Source of the DNA: Streptomyces sp. NBC_00259
GTDB taxonomy: Bacteria > Actinomycetota > Actinomycetes > Streptomycetales > Streptomycetaceae
Direction of reading: 5' to 3'
NCBI RefSeq assembly: GCF_036181745.1
Contig: NZ_CP108080.1
Coordinates: forward strand, 6,141,501-6,205,500
Length of the DNA: 64,000 bases
Both the position numbers and the translations under genes were made by a program. Positions 8,724 through 16,478 of the stretch are shown piece by piece; position 1 is the stretch's first letter; each line of letters opens with the position of its first letter. Under the pieces are notes generated by a model that saw only the letters and a list, made by a program, of their open reading frames with translations, ran no database searches and was not told the DNA's origin.

Positions 8724-9377
8724 TCAGCGTTCCAGCCCCGCCCGGTAGGCCAGCCGGGCGGCCTGCACCCGGTTGTCCGCGCCGACCTTCGCCAGCAGCC
8801 TGCTGACCTGGCCTTTGACCGTGCCCTCGCTGATGTGCAGAGCAGCGCCGATATCGGCGTTGGACAGCCCTTTGGCGATCAGCCGGAGCACCTGGAGATC
8901 GCGGTCCGTCAGGGACTCCAGGACCTGCTTCTCCGCCTCCGTCAGCTGCGCCGATTGCCCGGCCAGTACCTCCAGGACCCGGCCGGTCACCGCCGGGTCC
9001 AGCGTCGCCATGCCCTCGGCGACCTGACGTACGGCACGCAGCAGCTCCTCCGGAGGCGTGTCCTTCAGGAGGAACCCGCTGGCGCCCGCCCGTACGGCCT
9101 CGTCGACGTACTCGTCCGAGCTGAACGTCGTCAGGATCAGCACCCGCGGCGGCCGCGGCAGCGCCCTGATCTCCCGGGTCGCGGCCAGCCCGTCCATGCC
9201 CGGCATCCGGATGTCCAGCAGCGCGACGTCAGGGCTGAACTGCCGCGCGGCGTCCACAGCGCTGCGGCCGTCCCAGGCCTGGGCGACGACATGCAGGTCG
9301 TCGCCGGCCTCGACGATGTCGCTCAGCCCTCGGCGCACGATCTCGCTGTCGTCGGCGATCAGGACATGGATCACCAT
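8724..9377 (-). CDS. NarL/FixJ-family response regulator
   Basis: 217 residues. The receiver domain has the acidic pair Asp9-Asp10, phospho-acceptor Asp55 in LLDIRMPG, and the conserved Lys in LLKDTPPEE. The C-terminal LuxR-type HTH (about 150-212) includes SNADIGAALHISEGTVKGQVSRLLAK. It is convergent with the histidine kinase that ends at 8621, and the pair is probably cognate. The 100-bp gap between them contains short CGCCACA repeats and no clear terminator. Confidence 0.85.
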   Translation of the reverse strand: MVIHVLIADDSEIVRRGLSDIVEAGDDLHVVAQAWDGRSAVDAARQFSPDVALLDIRMPGMDGLAATREIRALPRPPRVLILTTFSSDEYVDEAVRAGASGFLLKDTPPEELLRAVRQVAEGMATLDPAVTGRVLEVLAGQSAQLTEAEKQVLESLTDRDLQVLRLIAKGLSNADIGAALHISEGTVKGQVSRLLAKVGADNRVQAARLAYRAGLER

Positions 9378-9705
9378 GGCGGTCCTCCGGCACTGCGCAG
9401 GGGTGCGTCACATTGCACACCCCCTCATCGTCGCCGTACCGGCGCGGAGCCGCCAAAGAGACCACCGCTCATCGGGCCTCCTCGCCGGCCCGGCCCAGGC
9501 GGTACGGCGACCAGCACGACCAGCACGACCAGCACGACCGCGACGACCGGGCCGTGACATGCCGCCGTCCGCGCCTCCAGGGCGAAGGAACCCTTCTCCT
9601 CAACGTCCCGAAGGAGACGCCGTGTTCGGTGTCGCGCGCTCGACGGCGTCCGACGATCGACCGGCCACCGGCCACCGGCGGCCACGGAGCACCTCGTACG
9701 CAGGG
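9378..9705. other. intergenic region with a 9-bp tandem repeat
   Basis: No gene is supported. About 3.5 copies of CGACCAGCA lie at 9508-9540. Minus-strand reading through the repeat gives a short Val/Leu-rich stretch, but no ribosome site or family is recognised. Confidence 0.4.
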
Positions 9706-10851
9706 CTAGGAGTCCGCCAGCCACGCCAGCAAGCGGCCCCGCGACCAGCAGCGGCCGATGGCCTCGGCGCGCAGGGCCGACCGGTCGAGCAGCGCCAGGC
9801 CGATGATGCTGTGGCCGGAGGCGCGGCGATCGCCGAGCGTCGGTATCGACGGGGCGACTCCGACGCCTTCCGCTGACACCCAGGCCACCGCCCGCCCGGC
9901 CGCCGCTTCGTCGAGGCGGTGCAGGAAGCGCAGACGGCTCTCGAGCGGGAAGTGCGAGAGCGCCCACGTCGTGGTGACGACGGGCAGGGCGTCGGCGGGC
10001 ACACGCGCGAAGGCGTCGGGCAGCACCTCGACGGCGTCACCGTGCAGCAGCAGCGGAGGGGCCGTCGCCGCCAGCGCCATCTCGGCTTGGAGCCTCGCGA
10101 TCCGCTCCCGCTGATCCGGCGGCAGACAGGCGCGCAACCACCGGGCCTCGTCCGCGTCGGTCACGTCGACCGGATCGAGGCCGACGCCGACCCGGGCGAC
10201 GACCTCGGGCATCGCCCGCGTCGGGATGGGCCGGTCTCCCACGACCGAGGACGTCAACTGCACGGGAGATGACGGGTCGCCCAGCGACTGTCCGTTGCTG
10301 TACGTGATGCCCACGCGATCGACGTGGAGATTGAGCCCGGCCGGACAGCCCACGTCGATCAGCCCCACCGAATCCGCGCCCACCCGGCTCGCCGCCTCGG
10401 CAACGGCCGGATACAGCACGGCGCAGCGCCCGGTCTCGTTGGTCCGCGTCCGCCGGCGCACGGCGATGGCCACGACCGAGTCGGTCATGTGCAGCAGCGT
10501 GTCGATCGCCGCGCCGGCCGCGGCGTCCCCGTCCGCAGCGGCATAGGCGGCGGCAAGCGCCTGGGCGCGTCCGGCGAGGGCGAGGTCGTGCAACGCGGCG
10601 AGGATCACCGTGGGGTGCCGTTTGCGCGCCGGCGCCGCCTCGATGGCGCGCAGCGCCTCCTCGGACTCACTCAGGGCGAGGGCGACGCGCTCGTACAGCG
10701 GCGATGTTCCGGCGGCGTCGACCTCAGCGAAGTGTCGGTACACCTCGGCGAGTGTGCGGGGCCTACCCACGGGAACGGCCCGATCTGCGGCGTACGGCGC
10801 TTCCTGCGGTCGGCCCTGGCATCCCGGCGATTCTAGCCATGGGAACGTCAA
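9706..10851 (-). CDS. DUF2332 family protein
   Basis: Up to 381 residues. The core has the DUF2332 hallmarks LIDVGCPAGLNLHVDR, ARWLRACLPPDQRERIARL and VVTTTWALSHFP, in the usual order. The Gly-rich segment resembles an S-adenosylmethionine site, but the enzymatic function of the family is not established. The longest frame starts at a TTG at 10851; an internal GTG at 10770 (354 residues) fits the conserved start better, and neither has a strong ribosome site. Confidence 0.75.
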   Translation of the reverse strand: MTFPWLESPGCQGRPQEAPYAADRAVPVGRPRTLAEVYRHFAEVDAAGTSPLYERVALALSESEEALRAIEAAPARKRHPTVILAALHDLALAGRAQALAAAYAAADGDAAAGAAIDTLLHMTDSVVAIAVRRRTRTNETGRCAVLYPAVAEAASRVGADSVGLIDVGCPAGLNLHVDRVGITYSNGQSLGDPSSPVQLTSSVVGDRPIPTRAMPEVVARVGVGLDPVDVTDADEARWLRACLPPDQRERIARLQAEMALAATAPPLLLHGDAVEVLPDAFARVPADALPVVTTTWALSHFPLESRLRFLHRLDEAAAGRAVAWVSAEGVGVAPSIPTLGDRRASGHSIIGLALLDRSALRAEAIGRCWSRGRLLAWLADS

Positions 10852-11059
10852 CCCCCGCCCCTTGCCCTCGCGGCTGCTGAGCGTATGGCGAACTGGGCAA
10901 CGGACGTCCCGTTGACCGAACTAGCTTGAGCTCCCTTCGAGGTCAACTCATAGTGATGACAAGGGGGTTGTGGCTCCTGCTGGCGGGTGGCGGTGACTGC
11001 GCGTGTGGAGGTGGATCTGGTTTCATCGCGTGTCGTCCAGTAGGTCGGCCCGTGGAGGA

Positions 11060-12492
11060 ATGGATGCCAGAGCACAGCGTGACGGTCCGGAACGTGGCGA
11101 TGCCGATGGCACCGAGGTGGCGGCGGTCAGTGAATTCCTGCACCACATGCTCGCCGACGACGAGAGTCCGACGTCGCTGCGGTCCTACGCCTATGAGCTG
11201 TTGGCGTGGGTCCGGTTCTTACGCGCCGCGGACGTTCCCTGGCATCTGGCGAGCCGCGTCGAGGCCCGTGACTTCGCACTGTGGCTGAAGACCACGAAGA
11301 AGCCGCCCCGGCGGCGCCGTCCCGACGCACCCGCCCCGGGCTCGGTGAACCCGGTCACGGGGAAGGCCACGCCCGGCGAGAACTATGCCGCTCGGACCAG
11401 ACGGCACGCTCGCGCGGTGATCCGCTCGTTTTACGAGTACCACCGCGAGACCCACGGCCGACCGCTGATCAACCCGTTCCCGCAGGGCAGAGCTGCCGAC
11501 GAGGGGAGTCCGAACGCGCATCACAACCCGATGCAGCCGTTCCGGCAGCCCTCGAGCCGGGGCGCCTATCAAGACCCGGCGGCGGGGCCCGGGCAAGCTC
11601 CTGGACTGGCTCGAAGGCCAACCCGGAGAGACCTGGCAGGATCGCTGGATGGCCAGCGGGGCGGACGACGCCGGTTTCGAGTGGACCGATCTGCCCTTCC
11701 AGGGACGCGGCACACCCAAGAGCCACTGGCGCGATGAACTGGCCACGGGCCTGGTGCTCCTGGTCGCCGGGCAGGCGATCCGCCCCAGCTACCCGTGACT
11801 GCTGCGGCAGCGCGTGACGGTGATGCTCACCGAGACCCGGGCCGCCAGCGACCCCGATGCCTTCCAGCGGCTCGAACAACTGGCCCAGCACGCGACCCCG
11901 ACAGCGAGGTCCGACGCCCTGAACAAGCTCACCTGGATCGTGATCCGCAAGGGCGGGCTGGTCAGCGACATCACCGTCGGCGACTGCATCGAGCTGACCG
12001 CCGCACTGGAGGAACACCACTTCCGCGGCAGCGCCGGCCGGCCGCTGTTCTACGCCCTGCTCAAGGAGACCGGCGTGCTCCCGGCCAGCGCACCGCTGCG
12101 ACTGCGGGCGCTGCGCATCGAGGGCCGCCGCAGCGTCGAGCAGATCGTCGACGCGTACGGCATCGAGTGCCGGCCCGTCCGTGACCTGCTGGTCGAGTAC
12201 TTCACTGAGCGGGCTCCCGAGCTCGACCACGTCTCGCTGCGGTCCATCGCCCGCAACCTGTGCCGGTTGTTCTGGCGCGACCTGGAGATCCACCATCCCG
12301 GCATCGACTCGCTGCGACTGGCGCCCGAGGTCGCGAGGGCGTGGAAGGAACGACTGGCCTTCATCCGTGACGCCCAGGGCCAGCCGGTGCGGGAGCGGGT
12401 GAACTTCCGCAGCGAGCTGGTGTTCGTCCGGGCGTTCTACCAGGACATCGCCCGCTGGGCCGCCGACGATCCAGCGCGGTGGGCGCCCTGGG
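11060..12492 (+). pseudogene. remnant of two fused Streptomyces integrase genes
   Basis: The first part (to about 11560) reads as the N-terminal core-binding region of a tyrosine recombinase: a SAM-like helix bundle with TSLRSYAYELLAWVRFLRA and RSFYEYHRETHGRPLINPFP. Its catalytic domain is missing. After a frame change near 11580 the sequence continues as the N-terminal half of a second, large integrase-like protein (KLLDWLEGQPGETWQDRW, later LDHVSLRSIARNLCRLFW and YQDIARWAADDPARW). That part is interrupted by a TGA at 11796-11798, where family members have Trp, and stops before any Arg/His/Tyr catalytic residues. A deletion between adjacent integrase genes explains the joint. Confidence 0.7.
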
Positions 12493-12551
12493 CGACTCCG
12501 AGCAGCCAAACGAAGGTGCGAAGCTGTAGTTCTGAGGACTACAACGAGGGG

Positions 12552-13037
12552 ATGACCTTCTTCCTCTGTTCCAAGTGCGGCACCGCGATCACGCCGGAGC
12601 TGGCCGAGCTGGCCGCCGTCCCCGACCCCTGTGACGACGAACACGACCGGGACAAGGAGACACGCCGGGCACCCTCCACCGTTCCGCGGGGCCGCTACGC
12701 GATCGATCCCGAGCCCTGGGGACCTCCCTACGTCGCGCAGGACGATCAGGAGGACCCGAAGCCGGCTCAGTCCCGAGGGCCGCTGGTCTGCCGCGAGGAG
12801 GGCTTCGTCATCTCTGCGGGCGTCCCGGACACGGTGCTGATACACCCTGAGGACGCCCCCGACCTTCAACCGCTGCCTAACTGGGAGAACAGCACCGGCT
12901 GCTGCGGGCCGACGGGTGACGAAGGACTCAACCGAGCCTGTCCCTGCGGCGCCCCGGTCGCGACGCTAGCGGCAGACTGCTTCGGGCCCTACGAACTGCA
13001 CCTCGACCCCGTCCGAACCTACGCGTTCTCCCAGTAG
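12552..13037 (+). CDS. small cysteine-rich protein of unknown function
   Basis: 161 residues. Cys6 and Cys9 (CSKCG) at the N-terminus, and CCGPTG plus CPCG plus a last Cys near the C-terminus, suggest a zinc-bound or disulfide-linked fold; the middle is acidic and Pro-rich. The reading frame is continuous with the integrase remnant upstream, so an automatic caller may report one 407-residue chimera; I split it at the ATG preceded by GAGGGG, because the protein sequence changes character there. A 6-bp inverted repeat (TGTAGT...ACTACA, 12525-12543) lies just before it. I do not recognise a function. Confidence 0.5.
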   Translation: MTFFLCSKCGTAITPELAELAAVPDPCDDEHDRDKETRRAPSTVPRGRYAIDPEPWGPPYVAQDDQEDPKPAQSRGPLVCREEGFVISAGVPDTVLIHPEDAPDLQPLPNWENSTGCCGPTGDEGLNRACPCGAPVATLAADCFGPYELHLDPVRTYAFSQ

Positions 13038-13048
13038 GCACGCTGAAC

Positions 13049-13082
13049 GGCCGCCCCGGAGCGCAACACGCCCGGGACGGCC
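13049..13082 (+). terminator. stem-loop terminator after the Cys-rich protein gene
   Basis: Arms GGCCGCCCCGG (13049-13059) and CCGGGACGGCC (13072-13082) pair with one mismatch around a 12-base loop, 12 bp after the stop codon. Confidence 0.55.
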
Positions 13083-13412
13083 TCTTGTCCGGCGACTTCA
13101 CGACTACTTTCCGTTGCGAAGGCACTTCGATGACGAGCTAAGCGTCAAGCTGGGCTGGTTCGGATAAGCAGGCGTGTTCGTGCGTGCAGAGGGTTCCGTA
13201 GGGCCCGAGGGCGTTCGATCACGGCGGTGAGAGCATCGGCCCGATCGGATGATCGAGGAGAGGCGCCGACCCGACGGCCCAGCCACAGTCCCAAGCGGGG
13301 CGGCCGGCCACTCGTGAGTTCTTCACGCTCGCTTGATGACAGCTGTGACTGTCAGCCCCTCGTGGCCCCGTGGCAGCCTCTGGGACGTCAAGCCGGCCAC
13401 AGGGGGGACGAG
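13083..13412 (+). promoter_or_regulatory. upstream region of the ram operon
   Basis: 330 bases without a supported gene, between the terminator and the LanKC start. By position it should contain the ramC promoter and RamR sites. I see no clear -10/-35 pair or perfect palindrome. The LanKC ribosome site (GGGGGGACGAG) lies at its end. Confidence 0.4.
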
Positions 13413-16181
13413 ATGAACGAGGGCTACGCCGTCTTCTGCGACGCCGACCGGAAGTTCTACGACGCCCCCCACCGGCTCGCGGAGGACGGCGACGGACCGG
13501 GCAGGCCGTACGAGGCGGGACGGCGCGAGGCGCCGGCGGGCTGGCAGCGGAACCGCAAGGGGGACTGGCTCGCGTACCGTCCGCTCGAGGGCCGCCTCCC
13601 GGCGCAGGGCTGGAAGATCCACATATCGGCCTGTCTCGACAACGCGGAGAAGGTGCTCGACCAGGTCTGGGACTACTGCGTCCCCCGGGGCATCGCTTTC
13701 AAGTTCGTACCGAGCCGATATCTGCTGCACACCCGCAACGCCAAGTACGCGGACCGGGCAGGAAGCGGCAAGTTCATCACCGTCTACCCCGCCGACGACG
13801 CGCAGTGCAAGGCCATTGCCGAGGACCTGGACATGCTCCTGGCCGGAGAACCCGGACCGTACATCCTGAGTGATCTGCGCTGGGGAGCCGGGCCCGTCCA
13901 CGTGCGATACGGCAGTTTCACCGAGCGGCACTGTCGCGACGAACAGGGGGAGTTGCGGCCCGCCGTCGAAGACGCCTCGGGCCGGCTCGTCCCGGACGTG
14001 CGGGGGCCCGCCTTCCACGTCCCGTCCTGGGTCACACTGCCCGATTTCCTCCGCCCGCATGCGGAGGCACGAGCGGCCACCACCACGGACGGCATCCCCT
14101 ACACCATCGAGCGTGCCCTCCACTTCTCCAACGGCGGCGGCGTCTACGTGGGCCGGGACGACCGGACGGGCAGGCGTGTCGTGCTCAAGGAGGGCCGGCC
14201 GCACGCCGGTCTCGCCGCCGACGGGGCGGACGCCGTGACGCGGCTGGAGCGGGAGAGGGACGCGCTGGAACAGCTGGCCGGGCTCTCCTGCACCCCGGAG
14301 GTGCTGGACTGGTTCGCGCTGGGGGACCACCGTTTCCTCGTCCTGGAGTACGTCGAGGGCCGGCCGCTCAACAGCTTCTTCGCCAGGCGCCATCCGCTGA
14401 TCGAGGAGGACCCCGGCGACCAGGCGCTCGCCGCCTACACGCAGTGGGCGTTACGCATCCACCGGCTCGTGGAGGACGCGGTGGCGCAGGTCCACGCGCG
14501 AGGAGTGGTCTTCAACGATCTGCATCTGTTCAACATCATGGTCATCGACGACGAGTCGTCCGTAGTGCTGCTGGATTTTGAAGCAGCGGCGCCGATCGAG
14601 GAGGGCCGGCGCCAGGTCATCGCCAACCCCGGCTTCGTGGCCCCGGCCGACCGCAGGGGCGCCGACATCGACCGGTACGCACTCGCCTGTCTGCGTCTGG
14701 CCCTGTTCCTTCCGCTGACCAACCTGTTTGCTGTGGACCGCGCGAAAGCGGCCCATCTGGCCGACATCGTGGCGGAGAACTTCCCGGTGGACCGCGCCTT
14801 CCTCGACGAGGCGGTCGCGGAAATCACCCGCGGCCACCCGTCCGCGGAGCCGGCCCGGGTGCCCCGGGCGGACCACCTGCCCCTCGAACCGGGACCGTCC
14901 GCGGAGCCGGTCCGGGTGCCCCGGGCGGACCACCTGCCCCTCGAACCGGGACCGTCCGCGGAGCCGGTCCGGGTGCCCCGGGCGGACCACCTGCCCCTCG
15001 AACCGGGACCGTCCGCGGAGCCGGTCCGGGTGCCCCGCGCGGACTACCTGCCCCTCGAACCGGGCGACTGGCCGCACAGCCGCGACTCGATGGCGGACGC
15101 CATCCGGGCCTCGGCCCGTTTCGGCCGGGACGACCGCTGTCTGCCCGGCGACATCGCCCAGTTCGCCACCCCCGTGGGCGGCGCCTGCTTCGCGCACGGG
15201 GCGGCAGGAGTCCTGTACGCGCTGGCCGAGACCGGCTGCGGCAGCTGGCCCGAGGCCGAGGAGTGGCTGCTGCGAAGCGTGCGCCGGCCGGCTTCCGGCA
15301 GCCCTCTGGGCTTCTACGACGGGCTCGCCGGCATCGCCTGGACGCTCGACCACCTCGGGCATCGGGCGGCGGCCATGAACCTGCTGGAGGTCGTCCTCGC
15401 CGAGGACTGGACCGACATGGGGCCGGACCTGCACAGCGGCCTGGCCGGCATCGGCCTCGCCCTCGACGCGCTGGCCGAGTCCACCGGCGAGAGCTCGCTG
15501 CGGGAGGCCGCCCTGGACTGCAGCCGCCTCGTCGCCCGCGCAGCGGCGGCGGACCGCGGCCGCCCCGCCGGCAGAGCCGGGCTGCTGCACGGCGCCTCCG
15601 GCGCGGCCCTGCTGCACCTGCGCCTGTTCGAGAGGACCGGCGACCCGGCCCTCCTCGGCCTGGCGGCCGATGCGCTCCACCGCGATCTGGACCGCTGCGT
15701 ACGCAGCGCCGGCGGAGCGCTCCAGGTCGACGAGGGCTGGCGCACCATGCCCTATCTTGGTGCGGGCAGCGCCGGTATCGGCATGGTGCTCGACGACTGG
15801 CTCGTCCACGGCGACGACGAGCGCTTCACCCGGGCGCGGCAGGAGATCGTACGGGCCGCGCAGGCGAAGTTCTATGCGCAGCCCGGCCTCTTCCGGGGTG
15901 CCGCCGGCATGGTGCTGTACCTGAGCCGGACGGCGGCGACCGGCCCCGGCACCTCGCCGGCCGACCTGGCACGGCAGATCGGTGTGCTGTCCTGGCACGC
16001 CCTGCCCTACGAGGGCCATCTCGCCTTCCCCGGCGAGCAGATGATGCGGCTCTCCATGGATCTCGCCACCGGCACGGCCGGCTGCCTGCTGGCCCTCGGC
16101 GCCGCACTGGACGACGCCCCGGTGCAGCTGCCGTTCCTGCCGCGCGTATCTCCCGGCCGCTCCCGCGGCCCCCAGAGCTGA
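13413..16181 (+). CDS. ramC: class III lanthionine synthetase RamC/AmfT (LanKC) of a SapB-type locus
   Basis: 922 residues; the three-part class III architecture is visible. An N-terminal lyase-type domain (about 1-220) is followed by a Ser/Thr-kinase-like domain with a Gly-rich loop (SNGGGVYVG), Lys259, a catalytic loop FNDLHLFN (Asp369, Asn374) and a DFE metal motif at Asp388. The C-terminal LanC-like cyclase (about 560-900) lacks the zinc ligands: LFRGAAG stands where zinc enzymes have CHGxAG. The enzyme should phosphorylate and eliminate Ser residues of the RamS peptide and close the thioether rings. Four 19-residue repeats are inserted between kinase and cyclase. Leu347 is a TTA codon (14451-14453), implying bldA dependence. 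The ATG was preferred to an upstream in-frame extension because of its ribosome site. Confidence 0.93.
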   Translation: MNEGYAVFCDADRKFYDAPHRLAEDGDGPGRPYEAGRREAPAGWQRNRKGDWLAYRPLEGRLPAQGWKIHISACLDNAEKVLDQVWDYCVPRGIAFKFVPSRYLLHTRNAKYADRAGSGKFITVYPADDAQCKAIAEDLDMLLAGEPGPYILSDLRWGAGPVHVRYGSFTERHCRDEQGELRPAVEDASGRLVPDVRGPAFHVPSWVTLPDFLRPHAEARAATTTDGIPYTIERALHFSNGGGVYVGRDDRTGRRVVLKEGRPHAGLAADGADAVTRLERERDALEQLAGLSCTPEVLDWFALGDHRFLVLEYVEGRPLNSFFARRHPLIEEDPGDQALAAYTQWALRIHRLVEDAVAQVHARGVVFNDLHLFNIMVIDDESSVVLLDFEAAAPIEEGRRQVIANPGFVAPADRRGADIDRYALACLRLALFLPLTNLFAVDRAKAAHLADIVAENFPVDRAFLDEAVAEITRGHPSAEPARVPRADHLPLEPGPSAEPVRVPRADHLPLEPGPSAEPVRVPRADHLPLEPGPSAEPVRVPRADYLPLEPGDWPHSRDSMADAIRASARFGRDDRCLPGDIAQFATPVGGACFAHGAAGVLYALAETGCGSWPEAEEWLLRSVRRPASGSPLGFYDGLAGIAWTLDHLGHRAAAMNLLEVVLAEDWTDMGPDLHSGLAGIGLALDALAESTGESSLREAALDCSRLVARAAAADRGRPAGRAGLLHGASGAALLHLRLFERTGDPALLGLAADALHRDLDRCVRSAGGALQVDEGWRTMPYLGAGSAGIGMVLDDWLVHGDDERFTRARQEIVRAAQAKFYAQPGLFRGAAGMVLYLSRTAATGPGTSPADLARQIGVLSWHALPYEGHLAFPGEQMMRLSMDLATGTAGCLLALGAALDDAPVQLPFLPRVSPGRSRGPQS
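14838..15065 (+). repeat. four 57-bp tandem repeats inside ramC
   Basis: Four nearly identical 57-bp units (starting at 14838, 14895, 14952 and 15009) encode PSAEPVRVPRADHLPLEPG, residues 476-551. The first unit has Ala for Val and the last Tyr for His. They form a Pro-rich, probably extended linker between kinase and cyclase domains. Confidence 0.95.
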
Positions 16182-16200
16182 CCTCCGGTCACCGGAGGTC
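16180..16200 (+). terminator. inverted repeat between ramC and ramS
   Basis: GACCTCCG (16180-16187) and CGGAGGTC (16193-16200) form an 8-bp stem over a 5-base loop, overlapping the ramC stop. It could act as a processing or attenuation hairpin that lets ramS mRNA accumulate separately. Confidence 0.45.
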
Positions 16201-16238
16201 ATGGCAAGGCACATTCGTCCCCGAGAAAGGAAAACGAC

Positions 16239-16373
16239 ATGTCGCTTCTCGACCTGCAGAGCATGGAGACTCCGAAGGACGCGCTCACGGACGAGATCGC
16301 CACCGGCGGCGGCAGCCGCGCGAGCCTGCTGCTCTGCGGCGACAGCAGCCTGAGCGTCACCACCTGTAACTGA
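16239..16373 (+). CDS. ramS: RamS/AmfS prepropeptide, precursor of a SapB-like class III lanthipeptide
   Basis: 44 residues, preceded by a GAAAGGA ribosome site. The leader carries LLDLQSMETPK, the amphipathic recognition helix of class III leaders and nearly identical to S. coelicolor RamS (remembered LFDLQSMETPK). The core has two S-x2-S-x3-C modules, SRASLLLC and SSLSVTTC, followed by a final Asn. In SapB the first Ser of each module becomes dehydroalanine and the second forms a lanthionine with the Cys. Differences from the remembered coelicolor core are Val for Ile in the second ring and extra glycines before the core. The product would be a secreted surfactant that lowers surface tension for aerial hyphae. 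Confidence 0.95.
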   Translation: MSLLDLQSMETPKDALTDEIATGGGSRASLLLCGDSSLSVTTCN

Positions 16374-16377
16374 CCCG

Positions 16378-16405
16378 GTCGTCGTGCGGCACCCCGCGCG
16401 ACGAC
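16378..16405 (+). terminator. stem-loop between ramS and ramA
   Basis: GTCGTCGTGCGG (16378-16389) pairs with CCGCGCGACGAC (16394-16405) with one G-U pair and a 4-base loop, five bases after the ramS stop. In this position a partial terminator would give much more precursor mRNA than transporter mRNA, as is usual for lanthipeptide operons. Confidence 0.65.
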
Positions 16406-16478
16406 GGTCAACCCTGCCGGCGGTCCCGGGCGGATTCCGCGCCTGGGACCGTTCGGCTCGAACGACGAGGGAGCGCCC

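Noticed and set aside
11814..13037. A single 407-residue protein gene
   Set aside because: The first part is an integrase fragment with a stop just upstream and no ribosome site at 11814; the second part changes composition and has its own ATG. I treat them as a pseudogene and a separate gene.
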